Shown one piece after another: positions 8,516-18,200 of a DNA stretch of 64,000 nucleotides. A program made the position numbers and the translations under genes. Location: the NCBI RefSeq assembly GCF_900239495.1, contig NZ_OENE01000003.1, positions 129,303 through 193,302 on the forward strand, written 5' to 3'. The DNA is from Tenacibaculum finnmarkense genomovar ulcerans (GTDB taxonomy: Bacteria; Bacteroidota; Bacteroidia; Flavobacteriales; Flavobacteriaceae). The notes under the pieces were generated by a model. That model was not told the DNA's origin, did no database searches, and saw nothing but the letters and a program-made list of their open reading frames with translations. How positions within the stretch are numbered: the stretch's first letter is position 1; every line of letters starts with the position of its first letter.

Positions 8516-9154
8516 TTAGATAAAATCACCAAAGAAAAACCAATTTAAACCCTTTTTAAGTTTACTTTCGTGTTCAGGCTCTATTTCTTTTATTTCTGCT
8601 ATTTTTTTAAGTTTTTGTTCATTTAAAGATTCTTCCTTAAATAAATCAACCACAAATTCATCATAACTTTTACCTACTTCTTCCTCTAGGTAGGCGTTAA
8701 AATATAATTCACTTGCTTTTTCCCCTTTAAGTTTTTCAATATCTAACAATATTTTATATAAAGGTTCAATTTTTTTAACAACGCTAGCGGGTACCGATTT
8801 TCTTCGAGCAGTGTATCCTGTAATATTCCCAGCGTCATCTTTATCAATAGTAAAATCTGTAATAACCCAATAATACCTACCTGTTTTGGTTAAATTTTTT
8901 ACAATTGCATGGTAATTTTTCCCTTGTTTTAAGGCATCCCAAAGTGCTTTAAAAGCAACTTTTGGCATATCTGGGTGCCTAATAACATTATGAGGCTCAC
9001 CAATTAATTCAATGGCGCTGTATTCACAGGCATCCGTAAAAACACTATTTGCATAAAGAATTGTTCCTGCAGTGTCTGTTTTACTTACAATTGTTTGGCT
9101 TTTATTCCATTTAACTTCTTCATCAATGAGGTGTTTTATAGGAGGGGTTTCCAT
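8516..9154 (-). CDS. Stand-alone Aer-type PAS domain protein 2
   Basis: A 212-residue paralogue of the PAS protein at 7757-8368. It keeps the hallmark GEPHNVIRHPDMP and GRYYWVITDFTIDKD, the helical YDEFVVDLF region and a hydrophobic C-terminal tail (KKGLNWFFFGDFI). The shared tail, separated from the PAS core by a variable charged linker, suggests a common docking or membrane contact site. A TAAATTTG element upstream on the minus strand (9184-9191) could be its -7 box. The two genes have separate terminators, so they are likely transcribed individually. Confidence 0.8.
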   Translation of the reverse strand: METPPIKHLIDEEVKWNKSQTIVSKTDTAGTILYANSVFTDACEYSAIELIGEPHNVIRHPDMPKVAFKALWDALKQGKNYHAIVKNLTKTGRYYWVITDFTIDKDDAGNITGYTARRKSVPASVVKKIEPLYKILLDIEKLKGEKASELYFNAYLEEEVGKSYDEFVVDLFKEESLNEQKLKKIAEIKEIEPEHESKLKKGLNWFFFGDFI

Positions 9155-9259
9155 ATTTCGTAATTTAATTTATATAATATATACAAATTTAAGAAGAAAA
9201 TTATTTCTATAGAGATTCTTTTACTAATATTTTAAAGTTTAAACTAAATAACAAAAATG

Positions 9260-9267
9260 TATATTTG
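9260..9267 (+). promoter_or_regulatory. Likely -7 box of the malic enzyme gene
   Basis: TATATTTG fits the Bacteroidetes -7 consensus TAnnTTTG and lies 27 bases before the ATG. No clear TTTG box is present 20 bases upstream. Confidence 0.5.
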
Positions 9268-9294
9268 TGAGTTCAAACAAACAAGAACGAACCT

Positions 9295-11577
9295 ATGAGT
9301 GATTCTAGAAAAAGGCGTGAAGCTTTGTTATACCACGCCAAGCCAAAACCAGGGAAAATAGCAGTAGTACCTACTAAAAAATATGCAACACAGCACGATT
9401 TAGCATTAGCATATTCACCTGGGGTTGCAGAACCTTGTTTAGAAATAGCAAAAGATAAAAACAATGTTTATAAATATACAGCTAAAGGAAATTTAGTAGC
9501 GGTTATATCTAACGGAACAGCAGTGCTAGGGCTAGGAGATATAGGTCCTGAAGCCTCTAAACCAGTAATGGAAGGAAAAGGATTGTTGTTTAAAATTTTT
9601 GCAGATATTGATGTTTTTGATATTGAAGTAGATACTACTGATGTAGATAAATTTGTAGAAACAGTAAAAGCAATAGCTCCTACTTTTGGAGGGATTAATT
9701 TAGAAGATATTAAAGCTCCTGAAGCTTTTGAAATAGAACGAAGATTAATTGAAGAATTAGACATTCCGGTAATGCACGATGACCAGCATGGAACAGCTAT
9801 TATATCTGCGGCAGCATTAAAAAATGCTATCGAAATTATTGATAAAAACATTGCCAATATTAAAATTATTGTAAACGGAGCAGGTGCAGCAGCAATTTCA
9901 TGTACTCGTTTATACCTAGCGCTAGGAGCTAAAAGAGAAAACATCGTAATGTGCGATAGTAAAGGAGTTATCCGAAAAGATAGAGATAATTTAACCTCAC
10001 AAAAAGCCGAATTTGCAACCGATAAAGACTTAAATACTTTAGAAGAAGCAATGCACAATGCCGATGTTTTTATTGGTTTATCAAAAGGAAATGTGGTAAC
10101 ACCAGCTATGTTATTAGCAATGGCAAAAGATCCTATTGTTTTTGCAATGGCTAACCCTGATCCTGAAATTGAATACCAAACAGCCATTGATACTCGTGAT
10201 GATATTATTATGGCAACTGGAAGGTCTGACCATCCTAACCAAGTAAATAACGTACTAGGATTTCCGTTTATTTTTAGAGGTGCTTTAGATGTTAGAGCTA
10301 CTAAAATTAATGAAGAAATGAAAATGGCAGCCGTACATGCTTTAGCCGATTTAGCTAAAAAATCAGTGCCAGAGCAGGTAAATATTGTGTACGATGAAGT
10401 AAGTCTTTCATTTGGGCGTGAATATATTATTCCAAAACCATTTGACCCTCGATTAATTTATGAAATTCCACCAGCAATTGCAAAAGCAGCTATGGAATCG
10501 GGCGTTGCTCAAGAACCAATTACCGATTGGAAAGCCTACCGTGAACAATTAATGGACAGGTCGGGTAATGGAAATAAAGAAATCAGATTATTACACAACA
10601 GGGCAAAGAAAAACCCTAAACGTGTTGTTTTTGCTGAAGCAGATCATATAGATGTATTAAAAGCTGCACAACGTGTTTCTGATGAAAAAATAGCAATCCC
10701 TATTTTATTAGGTAGAAAAGAAGTTATTTTAGAATTAAAAGAAGAACTAGGTTTTAATGCCGAAGTTACTATTATTGATCCTAAAACAGATGAAGAATCA
10801 GCTCGAAGAAATAGATATGCTGAGTTTTTCTGGAAAACAAGACAGCGTAAAGGAATTACTTTCTTAGAGGCACAAAAATGGATGCGTGAGCGTAATTATT
10901 TTGCAGCAATGATGGTAAATACTGGCGAAGCAGATGCCTTAATTACAGGATATTCTAGGTCATACGCATCGGTTGTAAAACCAATGTTAGAATTAATCGA
11001 AAAAGACAAAGGTGTTACTAGGGTTGCGGCAACAAATATGATGCTAACCAAACAAGGACCTATATTTTTAGCCGATACAACCATTAATATTAATCCAACG
11101 GCAAAAGATTTAGCTAAAATAACACAGTTAACCTCTGTATTGGCAAAAATGTTTGGAATGACCCCACATATTGCTATGTTAGGTTTTTCAAATTTTGGAT
11201 CATCAAAATCAGAAAGTTCTGTAAAAATTAGAGAAGCCGTTGCTTACATACATCGAAATCATCCAAATGTAATTGTTGATGGAGAATTACAAGCCGATTT
11301 TGCTTTAAATCCAGAATTATTAGCCAAAGAATTTCCTTTTTCTAAATTAAACGGAAAAAGAGCCAATATTTTAATCTTCCCTAATTTAGAATCAGCAAAT
11401 ATTACTTATAAATTAATGAAAGAGGCGGAGGGTGTAGAATCTATCGGACCTATTTTATTAGGAATGAGTAAACCTGTACATATTTTACAGCTAGGTGCGA
11501 GTGTTGATGAAATGGTTAATATGGCAGCAGTTGCCGTTGTAGATGCTCAAAATAAAGAGCGAATAGCGAAGGTATAA
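9295..11577 (+). CDS. maeB: NADP-dependent malic enzyme with phosphotransacetylase-like domain
   Basis: 760 residues, the usual MaeB length. An N-terminal malic domain (LALAYSPGVAEPCLEIAK; LGLGDIGPEASKPVMEGK) is followed by the NAD(P)-binding domain with INGAGAAAIS-like glycine motif (VNGAGAAAIS). From about residue 430 a phosphate acetyltransferase-like domain follows (KRVVFAEADHIDVLKAAQ). The enzyme oxidatively decarboxylates malate to pyruvate and supplies NADPH. In the family the C-terminal domain is regulatory and binds acetyl-CoA rather than working as an active transacetylase. It is a single-gene unit with a -7 box at 9260. Confidence 0.95.
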   Translation: MSDSRKRREALLYHAKPKPGKIAVVPTKKYATQHDLALAYSPGVAEPCLEIAKDKNNVYKYTAKGNLVAVISNGTAVLGLGDIGPEASKPVMEGKGLLFKIFADIDVFDIEVDTTDVDKFVETVKAIAPTFGGINLEDIKAPEAFEIERRLIEELDIPVMHDDQHGTAIISAAALKNAIEIIDKNIANIKIIVNGAGAAAISCTRLYLALGAKRENIVMCDSKGVIRKDRDNLTSQKAEFATDKDLNTLEEAMHNADVFIGLSKGNVVTPAMLLAMAKDPIVFAMANPDPEIEYQTAIDTRDDIIMATGRSDHPNQVNNVLGFPFIFRGALDVRATKINEEMKMAAVHALADLAKKSVPEQVNIVYDEVSLSFGREYIIPKPFDPRLIYEIPPAIAKAAMESGVAQEPITDWKAYREQLMDRSGNGNKEIRLLHNRAKKNPKRVVFAEADHIDVLKAAQRVSDEKIAIPILLGRKEVILELKEELGFNAEVTIIDPKTDEESARRNRYAEFFWKTRQRKGITFLEAQKWMRERNYFAAMMVNTGEADALITGYSRSYASVVKPMLELIEKDKGVTRVAATNMMLTKQGPIFLADTTININPTAKDLAKITQLTSVLAKMFGMTPHIAMLGFSNFGSSKSESSVKIREAVAYIHRNHPNVIVDGELQADFALNPELLAKEFPFSKLNGKRANILIFPNLESANITYKLMKEAEGVESIGPILLGMSKPVHILQLGASVDEMVNMAAVAVVDAQNKERIAKV

Positions 11578-11595
11578 CAATTTAATGTTCAAAAA

Positions 11596-11617
11596 ACCAC
11601 CTATATTTATAGGTGGT
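11596..11617 (+). terminator. Hairpin between malic enzyme and ruvA
   Basis: ACCACCTATA / TATAGGTGGT perfect inverted repeat. There is no U-tract on the plus side (AAAACTTA follows), so termination is likely weak and ruvA may be reached by read-through. Confidence 0.6.
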
Positions 11618-11630
11618 AAAACTTATTTAA

Positions 11631-12212
11631 ATGATTACACAAATAAAAGGGAAATTAGTAGAAAAAAGCCCTACACATGCCGTTATTGACTGCAATGGAG
11701 TAGGCTATTTATTACATATTTCTTTACATACATATTCCAATTTACCTGCGGATGAAAACGTGTTATTATACACGCATTTAGCTATCCGAGAAGATGCGCA
11801 CACTTTATATGGTTTTTTTAATAAAGTAGAGCGAGAAATTTTTAGATTGCTTACCTCTGTATCTGGTGTAGGACCAAGTATTGCCCGAACCATGTTATCG
11901 TCAATGACATCCGAAGAAATACAACAGGCTATTGCCTCAGAAAACGTAAAAGCAATTCAATCTGTAAAAGGAATCGGAATTAAAACAGCGCAACGTGTTA
12001 TTGTTGATTTAAAAGATAAAATTGTAAAGATTTTTGATTTAGATGAAGTTTCAATCACACACAACAATACAAGTAAAGAAGAAGCGTTATCAGCTTTAGA
12101 GGTCTTAGGCTTTTTACGCAAGCAAGCAGAAAAAGTTATTGGAAATATACTAAAAGAAACACCTGATGCAAGTGTTGAAACACTTATAAGACAGGCGTTG
12201 AAAAATTTATAA
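11631..12212 (+). CDS. ruvA: Holliday junction branch migration protein RuvA
   Basis: 193 residues, standard length. An OB-fold N-terminus (MITQIKGKLVEKSPTHAVIDC) is followed by two helix-hairpin-helix motifs (TSVSGVGPSIARTML and SVKGIGIKTAQRVIVDLKD) and a C-terminal RuvB-binding three-helix domain (EEALSALEVLGF). RuvA tetramers hold the four-way junction while RuvB drives branch migration. The gene sits 6 bases before sprA, with which it is probably co-transcribed; no ruvB is in the window. Confidence 0.95.
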   Translation: MITQIKGKLVEKSPTHAVIDCNGVGYLLHISLHTYSNLPADENVLLYTHLAIREDAHTLYGFFNKVEREIFRLLTSVSGVGPSIARTMLSSMTSEEIQQAIASENVKAIQSVKGIGIKTAQRVIVDLKDKIVKIFDLDEVSITHNNTSKEEALSALEVLGFLRKQAEKVIGNILKETPDASVETLIRQALKNL

Positions 12213-12218
12213 AACGGG

Positions 12219-15200
12219 TTGAAAAAAAAAGTCATCAATATATTCTTAACAACACTTGCTTTATTGGTAAGTGTTGTTTCGTTTTCGCAAAATACAGGAA
12301 GTACGACCAATAATATTGTTAAAAAAGATACGCTTATACCTTTAAAGTATCGTTTTAGCAATACTCAAAAAGGGGCGCTTTTTTTAAACAATCCAACAGA
12401 AAAAATTGTGCGCTATGACAAGGCAATCAATAAATTTGTGATGGTAGAAAAAATTGGTGATTATACTATTGGTACGCCCATTTTTATGACGCCTAATGAA
12501 TATAAAAAGTATCGCTTAAAAAACGATATTAAAGCATATTTTCAAGAAAAAGTAGCTGCAACAAACCCAAAGAGTAAAGGGAGTAAAAAAGCTCGAAAAA
12601 ATTTACTGCCAAAATATTATGTAAACTCAAAGTTTTTTGAGTCTATTTTTGGAGGAAATACCGTAGATGTTAAGCCAACAGGACAGGTAAATATTAAGTT
12701 GGGTGGGGTTTATCAGAAAAATGAAAACCCGCAAATATCTATTGAAAATCAAAGTAATTTCACCTTTGATTTTGATCAGCAATTAAGTGTTGGTTTACAA
12801 GCAAAAATAGGGGAACGCCTAAAAGTAACCGCAAATTACGATACCCAATCTACCTTTGATTTTCAAAACATTATCAAGTTAGAATATACCCCAACTCAAG
12901 ATGATATTATTAGAAATATCGAAGCGGGAAATGTTAGCATGCCTATTAAAAACTCGTTAATAAATGGTGCGCAAACATTGTTTGGAGTAAAAACCGAACT
13001 ACAATTTGGTAAAACACATATAACTGCCGCTTTTTCGCAGCAAAACTCACAATCTAAAACCGTAGTAGCCGAAGGAGGCGCTACCATTGAACCTTTTGAA
13101 TTACGTGCTTCTGATTATGACAATGACCGTCACTTCTTTTTAGGGCATTATTTTAGAGAAAATTACAAAGAAGCCTTAGTTAATTATCCGCTAGTAAACA
13201 GCCCGATAAACATTACAAGGGTTGAGGTTTGGGTAACAAATACCTCTCAAAACGTAACCGATTATCGAAGTATTGTAGGACTTGCCGATTTAGGAGAGTC
13301 GAATACCAAGAGTTTAGTAAACACTGAAGTTAAAAAACTAAATGCTAGTCCTGTAACTGCAAATGGTTTTAATATTCCTGATAATAAGGTAAATAAATTA
13401 GCAAATTTATTAACAGAATCTGGAGAAATTAGAGATGTAGCTACCATAGATGCCGCTATAAAAAGCGAAGGAATTATAGCAAAACAAGGCTATAATTATT
13501 CCTATTTACAAAATGCTCGAAAGTTACAACCCAATGAATTTAGAGTACACAATCAACTAGGATTTATCTCTTTAAACAGACGTTTAAATGATGGTGAAGT
13601 TTTAGCGGTTGCCTACGAATATACTGTTGTTGGAGCTTCAAATGGCGAAACAGTTTTCAAAGTAGGAGAGTTTTCAAATGATGGCGTAGTTGCGCCGTCT
13701 AACTTAGTGGTAAAATTACTGCGTAGTGAAATTTTAAACACCATTCGCCCTAATACAAGTGCGCCTGGTTTTTTAGGAGAAGCATTTCCTACCTGGCAAT
13801 TAATGATGAAAAACGTGTATGCTTTAGGCGCTTTTCCATTACAACGTGAAGGTTTTCGTATTGAATTATTATATAGAGATGATCAAACAGGAACCCTACA
13901 AAATACTTTGCAAAATGCAGAGACCGATAAAAATGATGCCGATAAAGCAGTGCGAAAAAAAACATTACTACGAATATTCAATTTAGATAAATTAGACCAA
14001 AGTGAATATGCCGTACCCAAAGGAGATGGTTTTTTTGATTATGTAGATGGAATAACAGTAAATTCTGAAAGAGGATATGTTATTTTTCCAGAGCCAGAAC
14101 CTTTTGGAAATGGTTTAAAAGATGCTTTGACCAATGCAAGCGATCAAAAGAAATACCTTTTTGAAGAACTGTATTTAACCACTAAAATTCAAGCAAAAAA
14201 CGAATATCAAAATAAAGATAAATTCTTTTTAAAAGGATATTTTAAAGCTGCAACAAGCCGTGGAATATCGCTTGGCGGATTTAATATTCCTAGAGGTTCG
14301 GTTCGTGTTACCGCAGGCGGACGACAATTAGTAGAAGGAATTGATTATGTAGTAGATTATCAACTAGGGCGTGTACAAATTTTAGATGCAGGATTAGAAG
14401 CATCAGGGATTCCTATTAATGCGACTACCGAAAGTAATAATTTATTTAGTCAGCAACGAAAAACATTTATTGGAATTGATGTAGAACATCGTTTTTCAGA
14501 AAACTTTACCTTAGGAGGAACGTATTTGAATGTAAGCGAAAAACCAATAACACCAAAGGTGAATTTTGGAGGTGAACCAATTAACAACACCATGTTAGGG
14601 TTTAATTTAGCGTATTCATCTGAAGTGCCTTTTTTAACAAAATTAGCCAACAAATTACCCTTTGTAGAAACGGATGCTGCGTCAAATGTATCGGTTCGAG
14701 CCGATTTGGCATATTTAATTCCTGGTTCGCCAAGCGGAATTAATGTAGATGGAACGGCAACTTCTTATTTAGATGATTTTGAAGCGTCTCAAATTCCTAT
14801 TAATTTAAGTTCGCCACAGCAATGGTTTTTGGCAAGTACGCCAGAATCACAACAATTAAATGGTGGTTCAGGCGATTTATCGTATAATTATAATAGGGCA
14901 AAAATAGCGTGGTATAATGTAGATCAGCTTTTTTATGCAGGATCAAACAGACCAGGAAATATTGATGAAAATGAACTGTCAAGAAATGAAGTGCGTCAAA
15001 TTCGTTACAATGAATTATTTCCAAATACAGATTTAGATATTACCCAACAAAACTTAGTAAGAACCTTAGATTTGGCGTATTATCCGTCAGAAAGAGGTCC
15101 TTATAATTATAATGTAGGTCAAGAAACAGCAACAAAACGTTGGGCAGGAATTATGCGCCCGTTAACAACCAATAACTTTGAACAGTCAAATGTGGAGTAT

Positions 15201-18200
15201 ATTCAATTTTGGCTGATGGATCCGTATGAAAATTACTCGATTACTCAGGCGGAAGGTTTGCCAGCAGGTGTAAATCCTCAAGATTTTAGCAATCAGGTAG
15301 GAAAGTTATTTATCAATTTAGGAAATGTTTCTGAAGATATTTTAAAAGATGGTAGAAAGCAATATGAAAATGGTTTACCTGAAGATGGTGATAAAACCGA
15401 CGGGCTTAATGTAAACGAAACCGCTTGGGGAAATATACCAATTAATCCATCGATTTTATATGCTTTTGATAATGATAACAACCATAGAAAAAATCAGGAT
15501 ATTGGTTTAGATGGATTGAATGATGCCGAAGAAACAGCTTTTCTTAAAAGAAAACATAATTTAACAGATCAGCAAATAGCAAGCTTTGGAAATGATCCTG
15601 CGGGCGATAATTTTCAATATTTTAGAGGAGGCGCAATAGAGGCGTTAAATCCGTCAATTTTATCACGATATAAAAACTTTAACGGTACACAAGGAAATTC
15701 GCCAACGGCAAGCCAATCGGGGGAGTCATATCCTACATCATCAACAGCATATCCTGATACTGAAGATATTAATAAGGATCAAACAATGAACCCTGTTAAT
15801 AGTTATTTTGAATACGAAGTTTCATTAAATAAAGCCGATTTAATAAAAGGTCAAAATCATATTATTGATGTTAAAGAAGGAGTATCGGTTAGTTTATCAA
15901 ACGGACAAAAAATAACGCCTAAATGGTATCAATTTAGAATACCTATTCGAAATATTACTGAAGATCAAAAAATAAATGGAATTTCTGATTTTAATAGTAT
16001 TCGCTTTATCAGAATGTTTTTAACCGAATTTAAAATGCCTGTTGTTTTACGATTTGGTGAATTAGAATTGGTGCGTGGCGATTGGCGACGTTACACCAAA
16101 ACATTCCCGGAAAATGGTGTTCCTGTTGCTTTAAAACCGAGCGAACTTAATAAGTTTGAAGTGGGTGTTGTTAGTATTGAGCAAAATCAGGAAAGATATC
16201 AATTACCTCCAGGAATTCAACGAGAAGAATTACAAGGAACAAACAGAATTCAACGTCAAAATGAGCAATCGGTAACCTTAAAAGTAACCGATTTACCTGC
16301 CGATCAGGTAAGAACAATTTATAAAAATATTAGTATTGATATGCGTAGGTATAAAAAACTACGAATGTTTTTACATGCCGAAACTCCTACGGGTAGCGGT
16401 ACTCAAAGTGGCGATATGGTTGCTGTTATCCGCCTAGGTACAGATTTGAATGATAATTATTACGAAATTGAAAAACCCTTAAGTTTATCAACTTCTAATG
16501 CAACTTCTGAAGATGTTTGGTTGCCAGCAGAAAATAATTTAGAAATCCCTTTAAAAGAGCTTGCTAACTTAAAATTATTAAGACCTTTAGATGCGAGTAT
16601 TACCGAAATATTTTCATCATCAAAAGTAGCTGGTTTAAAAATATCCGTAAAAGGAAACCCAACATTGGCACAAATAAAAACGGTAATGTTAGGGGTAAAA
16701 AACACATCGAATTCAACCAAAACAGCTGAGGTTTGGTTTAACGAATTACGAGCAGTTGGTTTTGATAATAAAGGAGGATGGGCAACGGTTGTAAATGCCG
16801 ATGCCAACCTTGCCGATGTAATGGATGTATCTTTAGCAGGTAGGATGTCAACGATTGGTTTTGGTAGTATTGAAGATAGAGTGCAACAACGAAGTATTGA
16901 GCAAACCAAGCAATATAGCGTTGCCACGAATGTTCAATTAGGTAAAATGATGCCTAAAAAATGGAATATTCAATTGCCGATGAGTTACAGTTATGGCGAA
17001 GAATTTAGAGATCCTAAATACGATCCTCAATTTCAGGATATTGAACTAAAAGAAGCGTTAGATAAAAACCCAAATAGTAAAAATGCGCAAGATTATACGC
17101 GTAGAAAAAGTATTAGCTTTATCAATGTTAAAAAGAATAAAAATCCTGAAAGTAAAAAAACGCCAAAGTTTTATGATGTAGAAAATGTATCGGTTTCTTA
17201 TGCGCATAATGAAGAGTTGCATCGAGATTATAATATTGAAAAATTTGAAAACACCAATGTAATGGCAGGGGCGAGTTATAATTTTAATTTCAAGCCTTTT
17301 GTTATTGAACCGTTTAAAAAATCGACAGTATTTAAAAGTAAGTATTTAAAGTTGATAAAAGATTTAAATATAAATCCTGTTCCTAAAACGATTGCTGTTA
17401 ATTCTAAAATTAATAGAAGTTATAATACCCAACAATCACGAAATTTAATTGAAGGTTTAACTGCACAGCCCGAATTAATTCAACGTAGATTTTTATTTAA
17501 TTGGGATTATACTGTTGGTTTTGATTTAACAAAATCATTGCAATTGAATTTTAATGCAACCAATAATTATATTTATGATAGTTTTGGAACGGAAGAAAAT
17601 TTAGAAATCTACGATCAGTTTTTTACCGTTGGACGCCCTGATAATTATCATCAGAAATTAAATGCAACCTATAAATTACCGCTTAAAAAAATACCGTTTT
17701 TGAATTTTGTAACTGCCGATTACGGCTACACTGCCGATTTTGATTGGAAAGCAGGTTCACAGAGTGTCATTAATCAGAAAGATGAATTAACCGGCGAAAT
17801 TACCACTATTGATTACCAAGATGTTGTTGGTAATATGATTCAGAATGCCAACACGCACAACTTAAATGCTACGATTGATTTTGGGCGTTTTTATAAAACC
17901 TTAAAGCTTGATAAATTACTATTAAAAGGAACTAAAAAGAGCCCTGTTAAAAAAGCAAGTTTAAAAAAGAATGCTTCTTTTGGGCGTAAAATATTGAAAG
18001 GAACCTATAATATTTTAACATCAGTAAAAAGAGGTAAAATTAGTTATTCTCAAAATAATGGAACTTTATTACAGGGGTACAAACCTTCAGTTGGTTTTTT
18101 AGGAAGAAACAATTATGCTGGTGGTACTGCGCCATCTTTAGGATTTGTATTTGGTAGTCAAACAGCTATTTTAAATACTGCTATTGAAAACGGATGGTTG

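Noticed and set aside
9468..10187. 239-codon frame antisense to the malic enzyme
   Set aside because: Ser/Ile/Ala-rich shadow of a strongly conserved enzyme; no start context.
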